Of a stretch of 64,000 bases of DNA, positions 36,624 to 45,384 are shown piece by piece. This stretch comes from Chloroflexota bacterium (GTDB taxonomy: Bacteria > Chloroflexota > Anaerolineae > UBA2200): assembly GCA_014360905.1 (NCBI GenBank), contig JACIWW010000002.1, forward strand, positions 1-64,000, in the 5' to 3' direction. The notes below the pieces were generated by a model, which saw nothing but the letters and a program-made list of their open reading frames with translations, made no database searches and was not told the DNA's origin. The position numbers and the translations under genes are program-made. The number at the start of each line of letters is the position of its first letter. Within the stretch, counting starts at the first letter, position 1.

Positions 36624-36989
36624 TCAGTATACCACCATCTCTGCGCAACTCTGCAATCGAATCGTCCGCCCACCCAACAAGAAGGAACTGATCAAAGTAA
36701 AATCATAGGACACCGTGACGCACATGGGCGTGCCGCTGATGCCGGTGGAAGAGATGCTCACGTTCCCGGCACTCAGCGCTATGCCCGAGCCCTGTGCCTC
36801 GCTGATGACATGCGCCACAATGCCACTGCTGTCGGAAGGGTGCATCGCGCCATAGTACGCGCCCTCACGCGCTGCGTTGGTGATGACAATGTAGGCATGG
36901 AACGCACGGCCTAGGTCGAAAACCCCCAGAAGGATCAGAATCAAAACCGACAGGCATAAGGCGAATTCGACCAGGCTCTGCCCACGCAT
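36624..36989 (-). CDS. TadE-like pseudopilin
   Basis: The 121-residue protein starts MRGQSLVEFALCLSVLILILLGVFDLGRAFHAYIVITNAAREGAYYGA. This is the TadE motif with cleavage expected after Gly3 and the Glu at +5. The short external part ends with two Cys residues (CVTVSYDF, LQSCAEMVV). The ATG at 36989 has AAGGA about 9 nt upstream; an ATG at 37007 is in frame but lacks a site. It is followed immediately by a second TadE-like gene, and the pair probably forms a minor pilus complex. Confidence 0.85.
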   Translation of the reverse strand: MRGQSLVEFALCLSVLILILLGVFDLGRAFHAYIVITNAAREGAYYGAMHPSDSSGIVAHVISEAQGSGIALSAGNVSISSTGISGTPMCVTVSYDFTLISSFLLGGRTIRLQSCAEMVVY

Positions 36990-37226
36990 GTAGCTTTTTC
37001 CTTCCATCTTTTATTCTTGCCCTTTATTATAGCCTGTTTCATGGCGGGCACAATAAAGCAATCTCCCAACCCACTTCCCTGGGAGTGCTTCATCGCACAA
37101 AGCGCTCCTCGCAATGACGTGTTCACGGTTCTTAGGACAACAACGGATAAGAAAAGGCGGGGCAAAGCACCGCCTGACCACGTGCTTTGCCCCTCTTGCC
37201 TGGTCCCTGTTTTGGGATGGAGTTCG

Positions 37227-37415
37227 TTACGATCCAGACTGAAGCGTGGCTGCCAACGTACTGGCAACATTGCTTAGTACGTTGCTGATGCTCTCGCCTA
37301 GCAACTGGACCGCGACGACAGCGACGATCACGATCAGCGCGATGATCAGGGCGTACTCGGTCAGGTCCTGCCCTTCCTCACGGCGCAGCCAGGACCAAAT
37401 CGTGGGCCACAGCAT
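37227..37415 (-). CDS. flp: Flp/Fap-type major pilin
   Basis: The 62-residue prepilin has leader MLWPTIWSWLRREEG, cleavage expected between Gly15 and Gln16, then QDLTEYALIIALIVIVAVVAVQLLG with the invariant Glu at +5 and Tyr at +6. This is the class IVb Flp hallmark. A perfect ribosome site AAAGGAGGTG precedes the ATG, consistent with high expression. The gap of about 240 bp before the TadE genes may let pilin be made in excess. The next gene upstream is a small HTH protein. Confidence 0.95.
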   Translation of the reverse strand: MLWPTIWSWLRREEGQDLTEYALIIALIVIVAVVAVQLLGESISNVLSNVASTLAATLQSGS

Positions 37416-37421
37416 CTCTTC

Positions 37422-37649
37422 TCACCTCCTTTCTGTATGGTTTCTTAAGTGGTTCTTGGGAAAGCGGTTCTCTTCCAGATATTGGTTCAACATCTCCAGG
37501 CTGTAGCGGCGATGTCCACCTGGGGTACGAAAGGGTATCAACAAATTCTGCCGCTCGATCTTGTTCAAGGTAAACAGGCTGATGCGCAAGTATTCTGCCG
37601 CCTCACGCGCTTTCAGTAGTACCTTTTTCTCGTTGTTGCCCACTCCCAT
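37422..37649 (-). CDS. BldC/excisionase-type HTH DNA-binding protein
   Basis: The 75-residue protein is a single winged-helix of the MerR/BldC type: LLKAREAAEYLRISLFTLNKIERQNLLIPFRTPGGHRRYSLEMLNQYL, with the typical PGGHRRY wing. It precedes the Flp pilin gene by 6 bp and probably tunes the pilus operon. The start may be the ATG at 37649 or the GTG at 37643; AGGAG fits the second better. Phage excisionases share the fold, but nothing phage-like is near. Confidence 0.85.
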   Translation of the reverse strand: MGVGNNEKKVLLKAREAAEYLRISLFTLNKIERQNLLIPFRTPGGHRRYSLEMLNQYLEENRFPKNHLRNHTERR

Positions 37650-37719
37650 CTCCTCACAGGTCTAGATGCTATGTATTGAAACGATCCAAAATAATGAGGA
37701 AGCATGTGAAACTACTTAC

Positions 37720-37785
37720 AATATAGCACCTTTTTGGCTCCACAACGTGAAAGCTGCGTGAATAAGCGTGAAAGTTTTGTGAAAC
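37720..37785 (-). promoter_or_regulatory. Pilus operon control region with helically phased GTGAA repeats
   Basis: On the plus strand CGTGAAAG, CGTGAAT, CGTGAAAG and TGTGAAAC place GTGAA at 37747, 37758, 37768 and 37779, spaced 11, 10 and 11 bp (about one helical turn). The leftward -10 box TATATT (complement of 37720-37725) lies about 22 bp away, without a good -35. This is the arrangement of OmpR/PhoB-family activator sites. A gene for such a regulator lies just upstream at 37892-38668. Confidence 0.6.
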
Positions 37786-37891
37786 TTAATGGTTACCATT
37801 TAGATATTCAATAGATACTTTATCGTTTGTTTCTTCAGCCGTTGGGGCTTGATAAAATATGCATTGTACCCACAATTCTATTATCCCCAAA

Positions 37892-38668
37892 TTATCCTGG
37901 GGCCGCTGCGATTTTCCTGCCCGCTTGCTTTTGCTGTGGTATCCACCGGTCTTCATCGCATTCCAGGTTGCCGTCGCTGCACAACATGTAACCCCGATGC
38001 CGGACTGTGCGCAGGTACACGGGATGAGCAGGGCACATTTCGATTTTGCTGCGCAGGCTGCGGATATAGGAGCGCACCAAATCGGTGCTGCCCACGCCCG
38101 GGGGATAACCCCAAACGTGTTGCAAGAGACGCCTGGTCGAGCAGGTCTCATTGGCATGAAGCATGAGATAGCGCAAGAGCTCGAACTCAGTGGGAGTAAG
38201 GCTACAGATACGACCGTTGTTTTCAACGGTCATGTTATGGCAATGCAGGATGAGCGTGCCTGCGATGAGGTGATCGGAAAGGGTCGGGGCTTGCGTGGTA
38301 GGGCCTCGACGCAGGAGAGCATTGCCTCGCGTGACAAGTTCGCTGATTGGGGAGGCTCTGTGAGCATAGGCATCTACTGTGTGGGACAGATTGCTCGGCT
38401 CTTCCTCCACGCGCAATTGAATGTAGTAGAAAAGCACCTGGGTGTTGTGCAAAGAGGGGATCGCCTTGAGTCGGTGATGTACCTCGACGGCACTGAACTG
38501 CGGGAGCATCGCATTCAACACGAGTAAATCCGGACGATAACGCTCTGCGAGCTGCAGCGCATCTTGCCCGCTGCGCGCAATGAGCACTTGATGGCCCTGG
38601 CGCTGAAATTCTTGCTGCAAGAGGGCGCCTAAACTAGGATCGGCATCTGTTACGATGATGAAAGCCAT
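37892..38668 (-). CDS. OmpR/PhoB-family response regulator with degenerate receiver
   Basis: The 258-residue protein has a receiver domain (1-115) and a C-terminal winged helix (LTPTEFELLRYLMLHANETCSTRRLLQHVWG, then VRSYIRSLRSKIEMCPAHPVYLRTVRHRGYML). The phosphoacceptor Asp is replaced by Asn52 (LLVLNAMLPQ), and the usual Lys-Pro loop is lost (YAHRASPIS), so phosphorelay control is unlikely. No sensor kinase gene is adjacent. It lies directly upstream of the pilus control region and probably binds the phased GTGAA repeats there and the TGAAAA repeats before its own gene. The ATG at 38668 follows AGGAG. Confidence 0.88.
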   Translation of the reverse strand: MAFIIVTDADPSLGALLQQEFQRQGHQVLIARSGQDALQLAERYRPDLLVLNAMLPQFSAVEVHHRLKAIPSLHNTQVLFYYIQLRVEEEPSNLSHTVDAYAHRASPISELVTRGNALLRRGPTTQAPTLSDHLIAGTLILHCHNMTVENNGRICSLTPTEFELLRYLMLHANETCSTRRLLQHVWGYPPGVGSTDLVRSYIRSLRSKIEMCPAHPVYLRTVRHRGYMLCSDGNLECDEDRWIPQQKQAGRKIAAAPG

Positions 38669-39191
38669 TGCTTCTTCTCCTGACGCAACCCAACGGCAAC
38701 GGAAAATTAGCACTGCTGTAACTTCTCATAGCGGATGACGTAGCGAAGATGAAAATAAGATGAAAAAATACGGGTGAAAAGGCTCGTTATGATGACAATT
38801 TTGTCATCTTAGTTCACCACATCTCAGACGTTCGGCCACAGCCTGCCAAGGAAAGGGGACAAGCGATAGCACCTCTAGTGGCTGGCTACATGGGGATACT
38901 GTTTTTAGTGCGTGTTGCTGCTCATTTTGCTCGCTCGAGCCTGCTCTGTCAGGCAAAGATGAAAATTTTTCATATCGCCGACCTAGCATGGTACAACACA
39001 TGGGAGTAAGACCTACATCATTTCGGGCAATGGCCAAAGTCCATTGATTGTCTGGGTCGCGTATTGTCAACGGATTTCCTGGAGGGTTTGGAGCGAAACC
39101 GCCGAATTGGCGTTTGTCTGCTTTTGTGCTACACTGGGTGTCAAATTATACTGGCGAAGCAGTGTAGTTAGCGCCATGCTGGGAGGAGAAG
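38669..39191. other. Divergent intergenic region with TGAAAA repeats and an 18-bp palindrome
   Basis: About 520 bp between the response-regulator gene (leftward) and a lipoprotein gene (rightward). It holds two 11-bp spaced ATGAAAA copies (38749 and 38760), a further GTGAAAA at 38774, and the perfect palindrome GATGACAA-TT-TTGTCATC (38791-38808). The rightward promoter is at 39124-39152. No convincing gene was found in the rest. Confidence 0.55.
39124..39152 (+). promoter_or_regulatory. Promoter of the two-domain lipoprotein gene
   Basis: TTGTGC (39124-39129), 17 bp and TATACT (39147-39152), followed by GGGAGGAG before the ATG at 39192. Confidence 0.6.
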
Positions 39192-39947
39192 ATGGGATTA
39201 ACCAAACATGACCTGGGCATCTTGATCGCGATCATCGCGATGACATTCTTAATGGGCAATATCACCGCTTGCGATGGATTCTGGAAAACTCCTACACCAA
39301 CGCCGACTCAGCCTCCTACTGCGGTTCCAACTGCAACGGCGACACTTCCATCCGACATCCCCGCGGAGGTTATGGCAGCGCGCGATGCTGCACTGGCTTT
39401 TCTCCAAACCACTTACCCTGGCCAAGCACCACCGCAGGGACTTTCCTGGGTAGGACGGAATACCACGCCACCTGGAGTGGTGGGCTCCTCCTCTTACGAA
39501 TTTGTCAGCGGCGATTGGCTGATGTGGATTGGCACTCCGCAGATCGCACCAGGATACCTCATCTACGAGATGGAACTCACCAACCAGCAGACGGCTTTTC
39601 ATTGGACAGGCACCCTGGATGCAAACTATACAATTTTGGAATCGAATCTGAACGTAGCCATTGAAGTGCTGATCGTGCGTGAGATCGTGTTTGCTCACGT
39701 TAGGGAACATTACCCTGCCCAGGCACCAGCCGAAGACTTGGCCTGGATAGGAGAGCGCACGACCCCGGAGGGGGCAGCCGGACGGGAGTCGTACCGTTTC
39801 ACCGCTAGGGCTTGGACGATGACGGTAGAGTATGACCTAGCAAGCCCTGAGCAAGTCATTTATGAAGTTGAGTTGAGCAACGCCAGCACAGCATTCCTGT
39901 GGCGTGGTCAGGTTGATGCCGAAGGGACCGTCCTAGAGCACCGTTAA
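39192..39947 (+). CDS. Lipoprotein with two tandem homologous domains
   Basis: The 251-residue protein has a lipoprotein signal (IAIIAMTFLMGNITAC, Cys27) and a Thr/Pro linker. Two repeats of about 90 residues follow. The first is AARDAALAFLQTTYPGQAPPQGLSWVGRNTTPPGVVGSSSYEFVSGDW. The second is VREIVFAHVREHYPAQAPAEDLAWIGERTTPEGAAGRESYRFTARAW. Each ends with YEvELsN..TAF.W.G..da..t.le. The repeat looks like a small alpha/beta ligand or inhibitor fold; no family is recognised. It is presumably on the cell surface. Confidence 0.75.
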   Translation: MGLTKHDLGILIAIIAMTFLMGNITACDGFWKTPTPTPTQPPTAVPTATATLPSDIPAEVMAARDAALAFLQTTYPGQAPPQGLSWVGRNTTPPGVVGSSSYEFVSGDWLMWIGTPQIAPGYLIYEMELTNQQTAFHWTGTLDANYTILESNLNVAIEVLIVREIVFAHVREHYPAQAPAEDLAWIGERTTPEGAAGRESYRFTARAWTMTVEYDLASPEQVIYEVELSNASTAFLWRGQVDAEGTVLEHR

Positions 39948-40068
39948 TGGCTTGGTGCATCGGAGTGGGGCGCTTTGCAAAGAGTGTTCATAGTAAGCTG
40001 GTCTGTAGTAAGGACTTGGCTTAAAACGACCCGTTCTAAAAATTCACAAACGCTGTTTGCGGACGAAC

Positions 40069-41263
40069 ATGATTGCTAACAAGACAAGGCGTTTGTTGCT
40101 TATTATAATCCTGCTCATAGCCCTAAACGGGGTAATCTCTCGAGTTGATGAAGGTGAGAAAGATTTCCTCGTTTACTGGTCTGCTACGCACTTATTTGCC
40201 ACTGGAGGGAATCCCTTTGATCTAGACTCGCTGCGCATGCTGGAACTTGAGACTCGTCCTGACCGATTGCAAGATGAAGGGCAAACCCTCGCCGCCTGGA
40301 ATCCTCCCTGGCTGTTTATATTGTTGTTGCCATTAGGGCTATTACCCTTCGATATCGCGGCACGTATTTGGATGATCTGCAATATCGGCCTGATTGTAGT
40401 ATCAGCAGTGCTAACCTGGCAATTGCTGGCTGGAATGGTGAATGGTGGATGGACGCCGCATCTTAATCCCGTTGGGATTAGGTTTGTACTTTGGCCCATC
40501 ATTAGTCACTATTTCCCTGGGACAAATCTCGGGTTTGCTTCTGATTGGGCTAGTGGTGAGTGCCTGCTGGCTGCACAATGGTCGAGACAAACTGGCAGGT
40601 GCTGCGCTATTTTTGACCACAATCAAGCCACAAGTGACATATTTTGTGCTATTGCTAGTTGTGCTGTGGGTTATTCATCACCGTCGTTGGCGGGTCTTTT
40701 GGGGTATGGCTGCTGCGCTGGGGGTTTCATTGATCATTTTGTGGGTGATTTTCCCACGCTGGGTGTCGGCTTATTTTCATCTAGTGAATGGTCACGCCTT
40801 TTTTCAGTACTCAACATCAACTATTGGCGGTTTAGTTTACATGTTATTGGGCACTAACCTGCTGCGCTTTGCAGGAATCCTGCTATTGTTCTCTATACCA
40901 TGTATGTTACGAATGGCTGATTCATATGGCTGGCTGACGGCAATGAATGTTGCACTGCTTGTCTCTGTGCCCCTGGCGCCTTATGGGTTTACTTTTGACC
41001 AGGTTGTATTAGTCCCAGCCGTGGTTCAGCTCGCCACCTGGTTATGGCGTGGGGAGTTGCCAATCCGCTGGACATGGAGAATAGGTGGAGCGCTGGTACT
41101 TATATATACGGTGCTGTTTGCCATGCTCACCATACGAAGCCTTTATTATCATTGGTTCACTTGGGTGCCATTGGCAGTGGCTGGGTTATATGCACTGGCC
41201 TGGAAACAAAGAAGGCTAGTGTCTTGCCAAGGTGCTACTCATTATCCGGAGGAATTAGCGTGA
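40069..41263 (+). pseudogene. GT87-like (DUF2029) membrane glycosyltransferase split by a frameshift
   Basis: Two overlapping frames together make one polytopic protein. The first (from ATG 40069) gives MIANKTRRLLLIIILLIALNG, FLVYWSATHLFATGGNPFDLDSLRMLE and WNPPWLFILLLPLGLLPFD, typical of the GT87/DUF2029 start. The second, one base further on, continues with YFGPSLVTISLGQISGLLLIGL, LTTIKPQVTYFVLLLVVLW and more helices up to 41263. The switch falls between about 40430 and 40500, with no homopolymer run to suggest an easy sequencing slip. It is either a disrupted gene, a sequencing or assembly error, or programmed frameshifting. The 3' end overlaps the next start, so the operon structure is intact. 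Confidence 0.75.
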
Positions 41264-42885
41264 GCCGCTGCACGAAGCAACTGACCGAAGGGGTAGCTAT
41301 ACCCCGGCTGCGCATCGAGACGCTATGGATATGCGTGCCGGCAATGGCTGTTGTCTGGATGGGATTGATGCATCCTCTGCGCATGCTTGATTTCTGGTGG
41401 CATCTCAAGGCCGGAGAAGTGATTTTCACCTCTCGCCAGATTCCACGTGTTGACTTGTTTTCTTTCACCCATGCGGGGCAACCGTTCATCTACCAAAATT
41501 GGCTGGGCGAGGTGCTATACTACCTTGCATACAGAGTTGGCGACTTCCCTCTGCTCATAACGCTCAATGCTATCCTCCTCTTAGTGGCTTTCTTGCCCAT
41601 CCTTCGCCTGTCTCTCGAGGCGAGTACCAAGCCGCGTATCGCATCTCTGGGTAGCCTGGTTGCCGCCTCCGTCCTTGGTTGGTACAGCAATATCCGACCA
41701 CAGGTCTATTCCTTTGTCCTCTTCGCTCTGTTCTACTGGATTCTGTGGGGATACCGTGAGCGTCGCCGCGACTTCTTGTGGGCATTGCCCCTGCTGATGC
41801 TTCTCTGGGTCAACTTGCACGGTGCTTTTGTCTTGGGGATTGGTCTGATGGGCATGATATTGGCAGTTGAAGCACTGCGTCGTGCGTTATGCGCATCTAG
41901 CGCAGATACCCTAGCGCTCTCTGCGCTGGCTAGACTCGCTCTAATCCTCGCTCTCACAGTGCTAGCGTGTCTGGTCAACCCCGAAGGCTATCGAGTCTTT
42001 GCCTATGTGCGCCAGTTGCAAGTGGATCCGGCGTCCCAACAGTTGGTTACGGAATGGCAGGTACCCAGCATCAAAGAACTGAGTGGCATCCTCTGCTTCT
42101 TCGGTCCCTTCTTCCTGACTTTGTTAGTCTTTTTCTACAGCCGGTCGCGACTGAACCTAACAGAACTCGTCCTGTTTCTGGCCTTTGCCCTTTTCGGCCT
42201 GACAGCCATCCGCAATGGTATTTGGTTCGCGCTCATTGTTGCACCCATGCTGGCGCGGCACCTGGCTGCCATCGAAATCCCTGTTCCGCAAGGAAGAACA
42301 CACCTGCCTTCGCGCTTAGAGGCTCTACTTCAACGTCTGAAAAAGCGTCGAGTGGGCAAAAGAGAAGCCAAGTGGCTCAACTGGGCTATACTCGCCTGCC
42401 TCATCTCGTTCACCGTTCTGCTGTTGCCTTGGGTTCGTATGCAGCTCAGGGTAGAGCGATTGAGATCTGAACTGGTTGAGCAGGGCACGCCCATTGGCGC
42501 AATGAACTATATTGCCAAGCACCATCTAGCAGGCAACATCTTCCATCCACAAAAGTACGGCGATTACCTCATCTGGCGCTTGTGGCCACAGCAGCGCTCC
42601 TTCATAGATGGCCGGGTGCATTTGTATCCCTTTTCCTTTGTGCGGGATTACATATTGACTTTTCACGATGACCATTGGGAAGAGCGATTGGCTAAATACG
42701 GTATCCAGTATTTGCTCCTGCCGAAGGAGGAGGAAACGCAATCCATGATCGAGGGTGCGCGTGACTCGGAGAGGTGGACGCTGCTCTATGAGGATGACAT
42801 CTCGGTCTTGTTTGCCAGGAAGGACGTTGGCAAAGCGCAACTAAATCATCTGAAAAACCTTTGCACTGGTAAAGTGTTCTCATGA
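41260..42885 (+). CDS. GT-C-like polytopic membrane protein
   Basis: The 541-residue protein has about 10 helices. The loop after the first helix (MLDFWWHLKAGEVIFTSRQIPRVDLFSFTHAGQPFIYQNWLGEVLYYLAY) resembles the first external loop of GT-C transferases, with a D-x-x-W-H-L-K-x-G-E motif. The C-terminal 130 residues are external (IFHPQKYGDYLIWRLWPQQRSFIDGRVHLYPF). The start is the GTG at 41260 behind GGAGG, overlapping the stop of the GT87-like gene. Families of this kind occur with surface-glycan genes; no specific activity is claimed. Confidence 0.75.
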   Translation: MSRCTKQLTEGVAIPRLRIETLWICVPAMAVVWMGLMHPLRMLDFWWHLKAGEVIFTSRQIPRVDLFSFTHAGQPFIYQNWLGEVLYYLAYRVGDFPLLITLNAILLLVAFLPILRLSLEASTKPRIASLGSLVAASVLGWYSNIRPQVYSFVLFALFYWILWGYRERRRDFLWALPLLMLLWVNLHGAFVLGIGLMGMILAVEALRRALCASSADTLALSALARLALILALTVLACLVNPEGYRVFAYVRQLQVDPASQQLVTEWQVPSIKELSGILCFFGPFFLTLLVFFYSRSRLNLTELVLFLAFALFGLTAIRNGIWFALIVAPMLARHLAAIEIPVPQGRTHLPSRLEALLQRLKKRRVGKREAKWLNWAILACLISFTVLLLPWVRMQLRVERLRSELVEQGTPIGAMNYIAKHHLAGNIFHPQKYGDYLIWRLWPQQRSFIDGRVHLYPFSFVRDYILTFHDDHWEERLAKYGIQYLLLPKEEETQSMIEGARDSERWTLLYEDDISVLFARKDVGKAQLNHLKNLCTGKVFS

Positions 42886-42940
42886 TAAAGGTAGCTGCTA
42901 GACAGCTAAGTCTTGATCAAAGCAGGAGAGAAATGAAATC

Positions 42941-44080
42941 ATGGGCAGTGTAGAAATAGTCGAAGTGAAGACCAGACGTGACCGCCAGGAGATGGTCATG
43001 TTCCCGTGGGTTGTTTACCGGGGGGATAAGAATTGGGTACCGCCCATTATCAAGGAACGAGATGCATTACTGGATTCAGAGAGAAACCCCTTTTTCAAAC
43101 GGGCAGATGTGACACTGCTGACAGCGCGAAGGGGTCCGCGTTTGGTAGGCACGATTGCCGCCTTCATTGACCACCGTTTCAACGAATACCTCAAGCAGAA
43201 AGTAGGGTTCTTTGGCTTCTTTGACGTACTGAACGACTATGAAGCAGCCGAGGCGTTGCTGAGCGCCGCGCGCGATTGGGTGCGCCAACGCGGCATGAGC
43301 GAACTGCGCGGGCCGATCAACTTCCACCGCGACCGCGAACGAGGCATCCTGATTGAAGGTGCAGAGTGCCTTGCTCCTATGCTCTGCGCCCATAGTCCCC
43401 CCTACTACAAGGAATTTGTCGAGCGCTTTGGCATGGTCAAACACGCTGATGACTTTTGTCGCCGGATACGGGTGGCGGACATGATCGGGCCAGATGGCAA
43501 CTTGCCTCCGAGACTGGCTCGCTTGGAGAAAGTGGCGCAGCGTCGCACGGATATTCGAATTCGCCATGCGCAACTGGATGACTGGGACAACGAATTACAG
43601 CACGTGCGCGAGCTGTACGATGCAACCATAGGCCAGATGCCAGACCATGTCCCGTGGACAGATGAGGACCTCAGAAAGTTCGCCGAGGAACTGCGCCCCA
43701 TTGTGGACCCCGACTTTGTCCTGTTTGGCGAGGTAAATGGCAAGACAGTGGGCTGCTTGATTGCTTTCCCCGATTTCAACCAAGTGCTCGTCCATCTCAA
43801 TGGGCGCCTGGATGGGCTGCACAAACTGATGGCGTGGTGGTACATGAAGCGCATTGATCGGATTACCCTGAAAATCGGAGGAGTGCTGGAGCAGTACCAG
43901 GGACGAGGTATCGAAGCGCTCATGCTGCTGGAGCTGGCCAGGTGTGGTGTGCCGCGAGGGTTTCGCTGGGTGGACTTGTCTCTGCAGGCCGAAGAGAACG
44001 ACAAGATGACGACATTGGCCTCACATTTTGGGGCTGAAAACTACAAACGTTACCGCGTTTATAAACTGCCATTGATATAA
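42941..44080 (+). CDS. GNAT-fold acetyltransferase-like protein (YghO-type)
   Basis: The 379-residue cytoplasmic protein has two GNAT-like halves. The first contains GPRLVGTIAAFIDHRFNEYLKQKVGFFGFFDVLNDYEAAEALLSAARDWVRQRGMSELRGPINF, the pattern of the YghO-like N-acyltransferase family. The second carries LFGEVNGKTVGCLIAFPDFNQVL and LEQYQGRGIEALMLLELARCG, an acetyl-CoA-binding region. The substrate is unknown. The ATG follows AGGAGAG. lysA follows 42 bp later, so the two may be cotranscribed. Confidence 0.8.
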   Translation: MGSVEIVEVKTRRDRQEMVMFPWVVYRGDKNWVPPIIKERDALLDSERNPFFKRADVTLLTARRGPRLVGTIAAFIDHRFNEYLKQKVGFFGFFDVLNDYEAAEALLSAARDWVRQRGMSELRGPINFHRDRERGILIEGAECLAPMLCAHSPPYYKEFVERFGMVKHADDFCRRIRVADMIGPDGNLPPRLARLEKVAQRRTDIRIRHAQLDDWDNELQHVRELYDATIGQMPDHVPWTDEDLRKFAEELRPIVDPDFVLFGEVNGKTVGCLIAFPDFNQVLVHLNGRLDGLHKLMAWWYMKRIDRITLKIGGVLEQYQGRGIEALMLLELARCGVPRGFRWVDLSLQAEENDKMTTLASHFGAENYKRYRVYKLPLI

Positions 44081-44122
44081 CATGCCTGTAGCCTTGGGGC
44101 AGTCGTGATCTGGAGTTTTGCC

Positions 44123-45322
44123 ATGCAGGTGCGAGGCAATCAATTGTATTTGGGTGGGATACCTGCCGTTGATTTAGCCCAAGAATACGGTACCCCCTTG
44201 TACGTGTACGAAGAGGACACGATCCGGACACGGTACGCTGAACTAGTGGAAAGCATCCCGTATAGGAAGCTGAGGATTCACTACGCATGTAAAGCGAATG
44301 TCAACGTCGAGATCCTAAAACTCCTGCGCGAGATGGGCGCCAACGTAGAGACGGTCAGCAAAGGAGAGATACTCTTGGCGCGCAAGGCTGGGTTTGCGCC
44401 GGAACAGATCCTCTATACCTGCAGCAATGCCACAGTAGAGGAATTGCACTTTGCGGTTGCCAGTGGAGTAACTATCAATCTCGATTCCTTCGCACAGATC
44501 AGACGATATGGCGAGTTGCGCCCGGGCTCATCCATTTCCATCCGCATCAACCAGGGCATTGGAGCTGGACACCATGCTCATGTCATCACCGGAGGGCCGG
44601 AAAGCAAGTTTGGCATTGATTTTACCCAGCTCGAAGAAGCCAAGGCTCTAGCGAAGCGATATAACCTGACTATCGTTGGTATCCATCAACACATCGGTTC
44701 TAATGTATTGGACGAAGCACTCCTCATCGAGGGGATGAAAGCCCTCCTGGCGACGGCGGCAAGACTAGCTCATTTGGAATTCGTTGACTTTGGCGGAGGA
44801 TTGGGCATCCCTTACCGGCCAGATGAGAGGCGCCTGAACATCCGCGAGTTTGGCCGCATGGCCTCTGCTTTGTTTGCCGACTTTTGCCGGGCCTATGGCA
44901 AAGAGCTCACCATGGTGTTGGAACCAGGTAGGTACTTGGTTGCAGAAGCCGGAACTCTGCTGGCTACAGTTACCGACGTGAAAAGGACCCCTCACAGGAC
45001 ATTCGTAGGCATTGACACCGGGTTCAATCACCTTATCCGACCAGCAATGTACGGCTCTTACCATCCCATATTGAATGCCAGTTGTGTTCGAGGAAGAGAA
45101 GAAATCGTCACCGTGGCGGGTAACCTATGCGAGGCTGGGGATCTGTTTGCCAAGGATAGAAAGCTCCCTGAGTGCAAGGAAGGAGACATACTGGCCATCT
45201 TGAACGCTGGCGCGTATGGCTTTTCCATGAGTTCGAACTACAATGCTCGGCCAAGGCCAGCAGAGGTTTTGGTCAGCCAAGGCCAAGCGAGAGTGATCCG
45301 CGCAAGGGAACGTATGGAATAA
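44123..45322 (+). CDS. lysA: Diaminopimelate decarboxylase
   Basis: This is a PLP enzyme of the fold-III (alanine racemase-like) group that makes L-lysine from meso-diaminopimelate. The 400-residue protein has the PLP lysine K57 in HYACKANVN. It also has HQHIGSNV, EFVDFGGGLGIPY and VLEPGRYLVAEAGTLL, and the C-terminal NLCEAGDLFAKDR with the substrate-binding Cys from the partner subunit. GAYGFSMSSNYNARPRPAEVLV closes the active site. The ATG at 44123 has GGAG 7 nt upstream. Ornithine/arginine decarboxylase relatives are less likely given the CEAGD motif. Confidence 0.95.
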   Translation: MQVRGNQLYLGGIPAVDLAQEYGTPLYVYEEDTIRTRYAELVESIPYRKLRIHYACKANVNVEILKLLREMGANVETVSKGEILLARKAGFAPEQILYTCSNATVEELHFAVASGVTINLDSFAQIRRYGELRPGSSISIRINQGIGAGHHAHVITGGPESKFGIDFTQLEEAKALAKRYNLTIVGIHQHIGSNVLDEALLIEGMKALLATAARLAHLEFVDFGGGLGIPYRPDERRLNIREFGRMASALFADFCRAYGKELTMVLEPGRYLVAEAGTLLATVTDVKRTPHRTFVGIDTGFNHLIRPAMYGSYHPILNASCVRGREEIVTVAGNLCEAGDLFAKDRKLPECKEGDILAILNAGAYGFSMSSNYNARPRPAEVLVSQGQARVIRARERME

Positions 45323-45384
45323 GGGCGTCCGAAGTATTGGAGTGAACAACTAGGGACACTGGCTAAACCGGCAGGTTGGATTAT

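Noticed and set aside
38804-39070. An 88-residue leftward open frame in the regulator upstream region
   Set aside because: No ribosome site, no recognisable fold, and it covers an operator-like palindrome; more likely chance.
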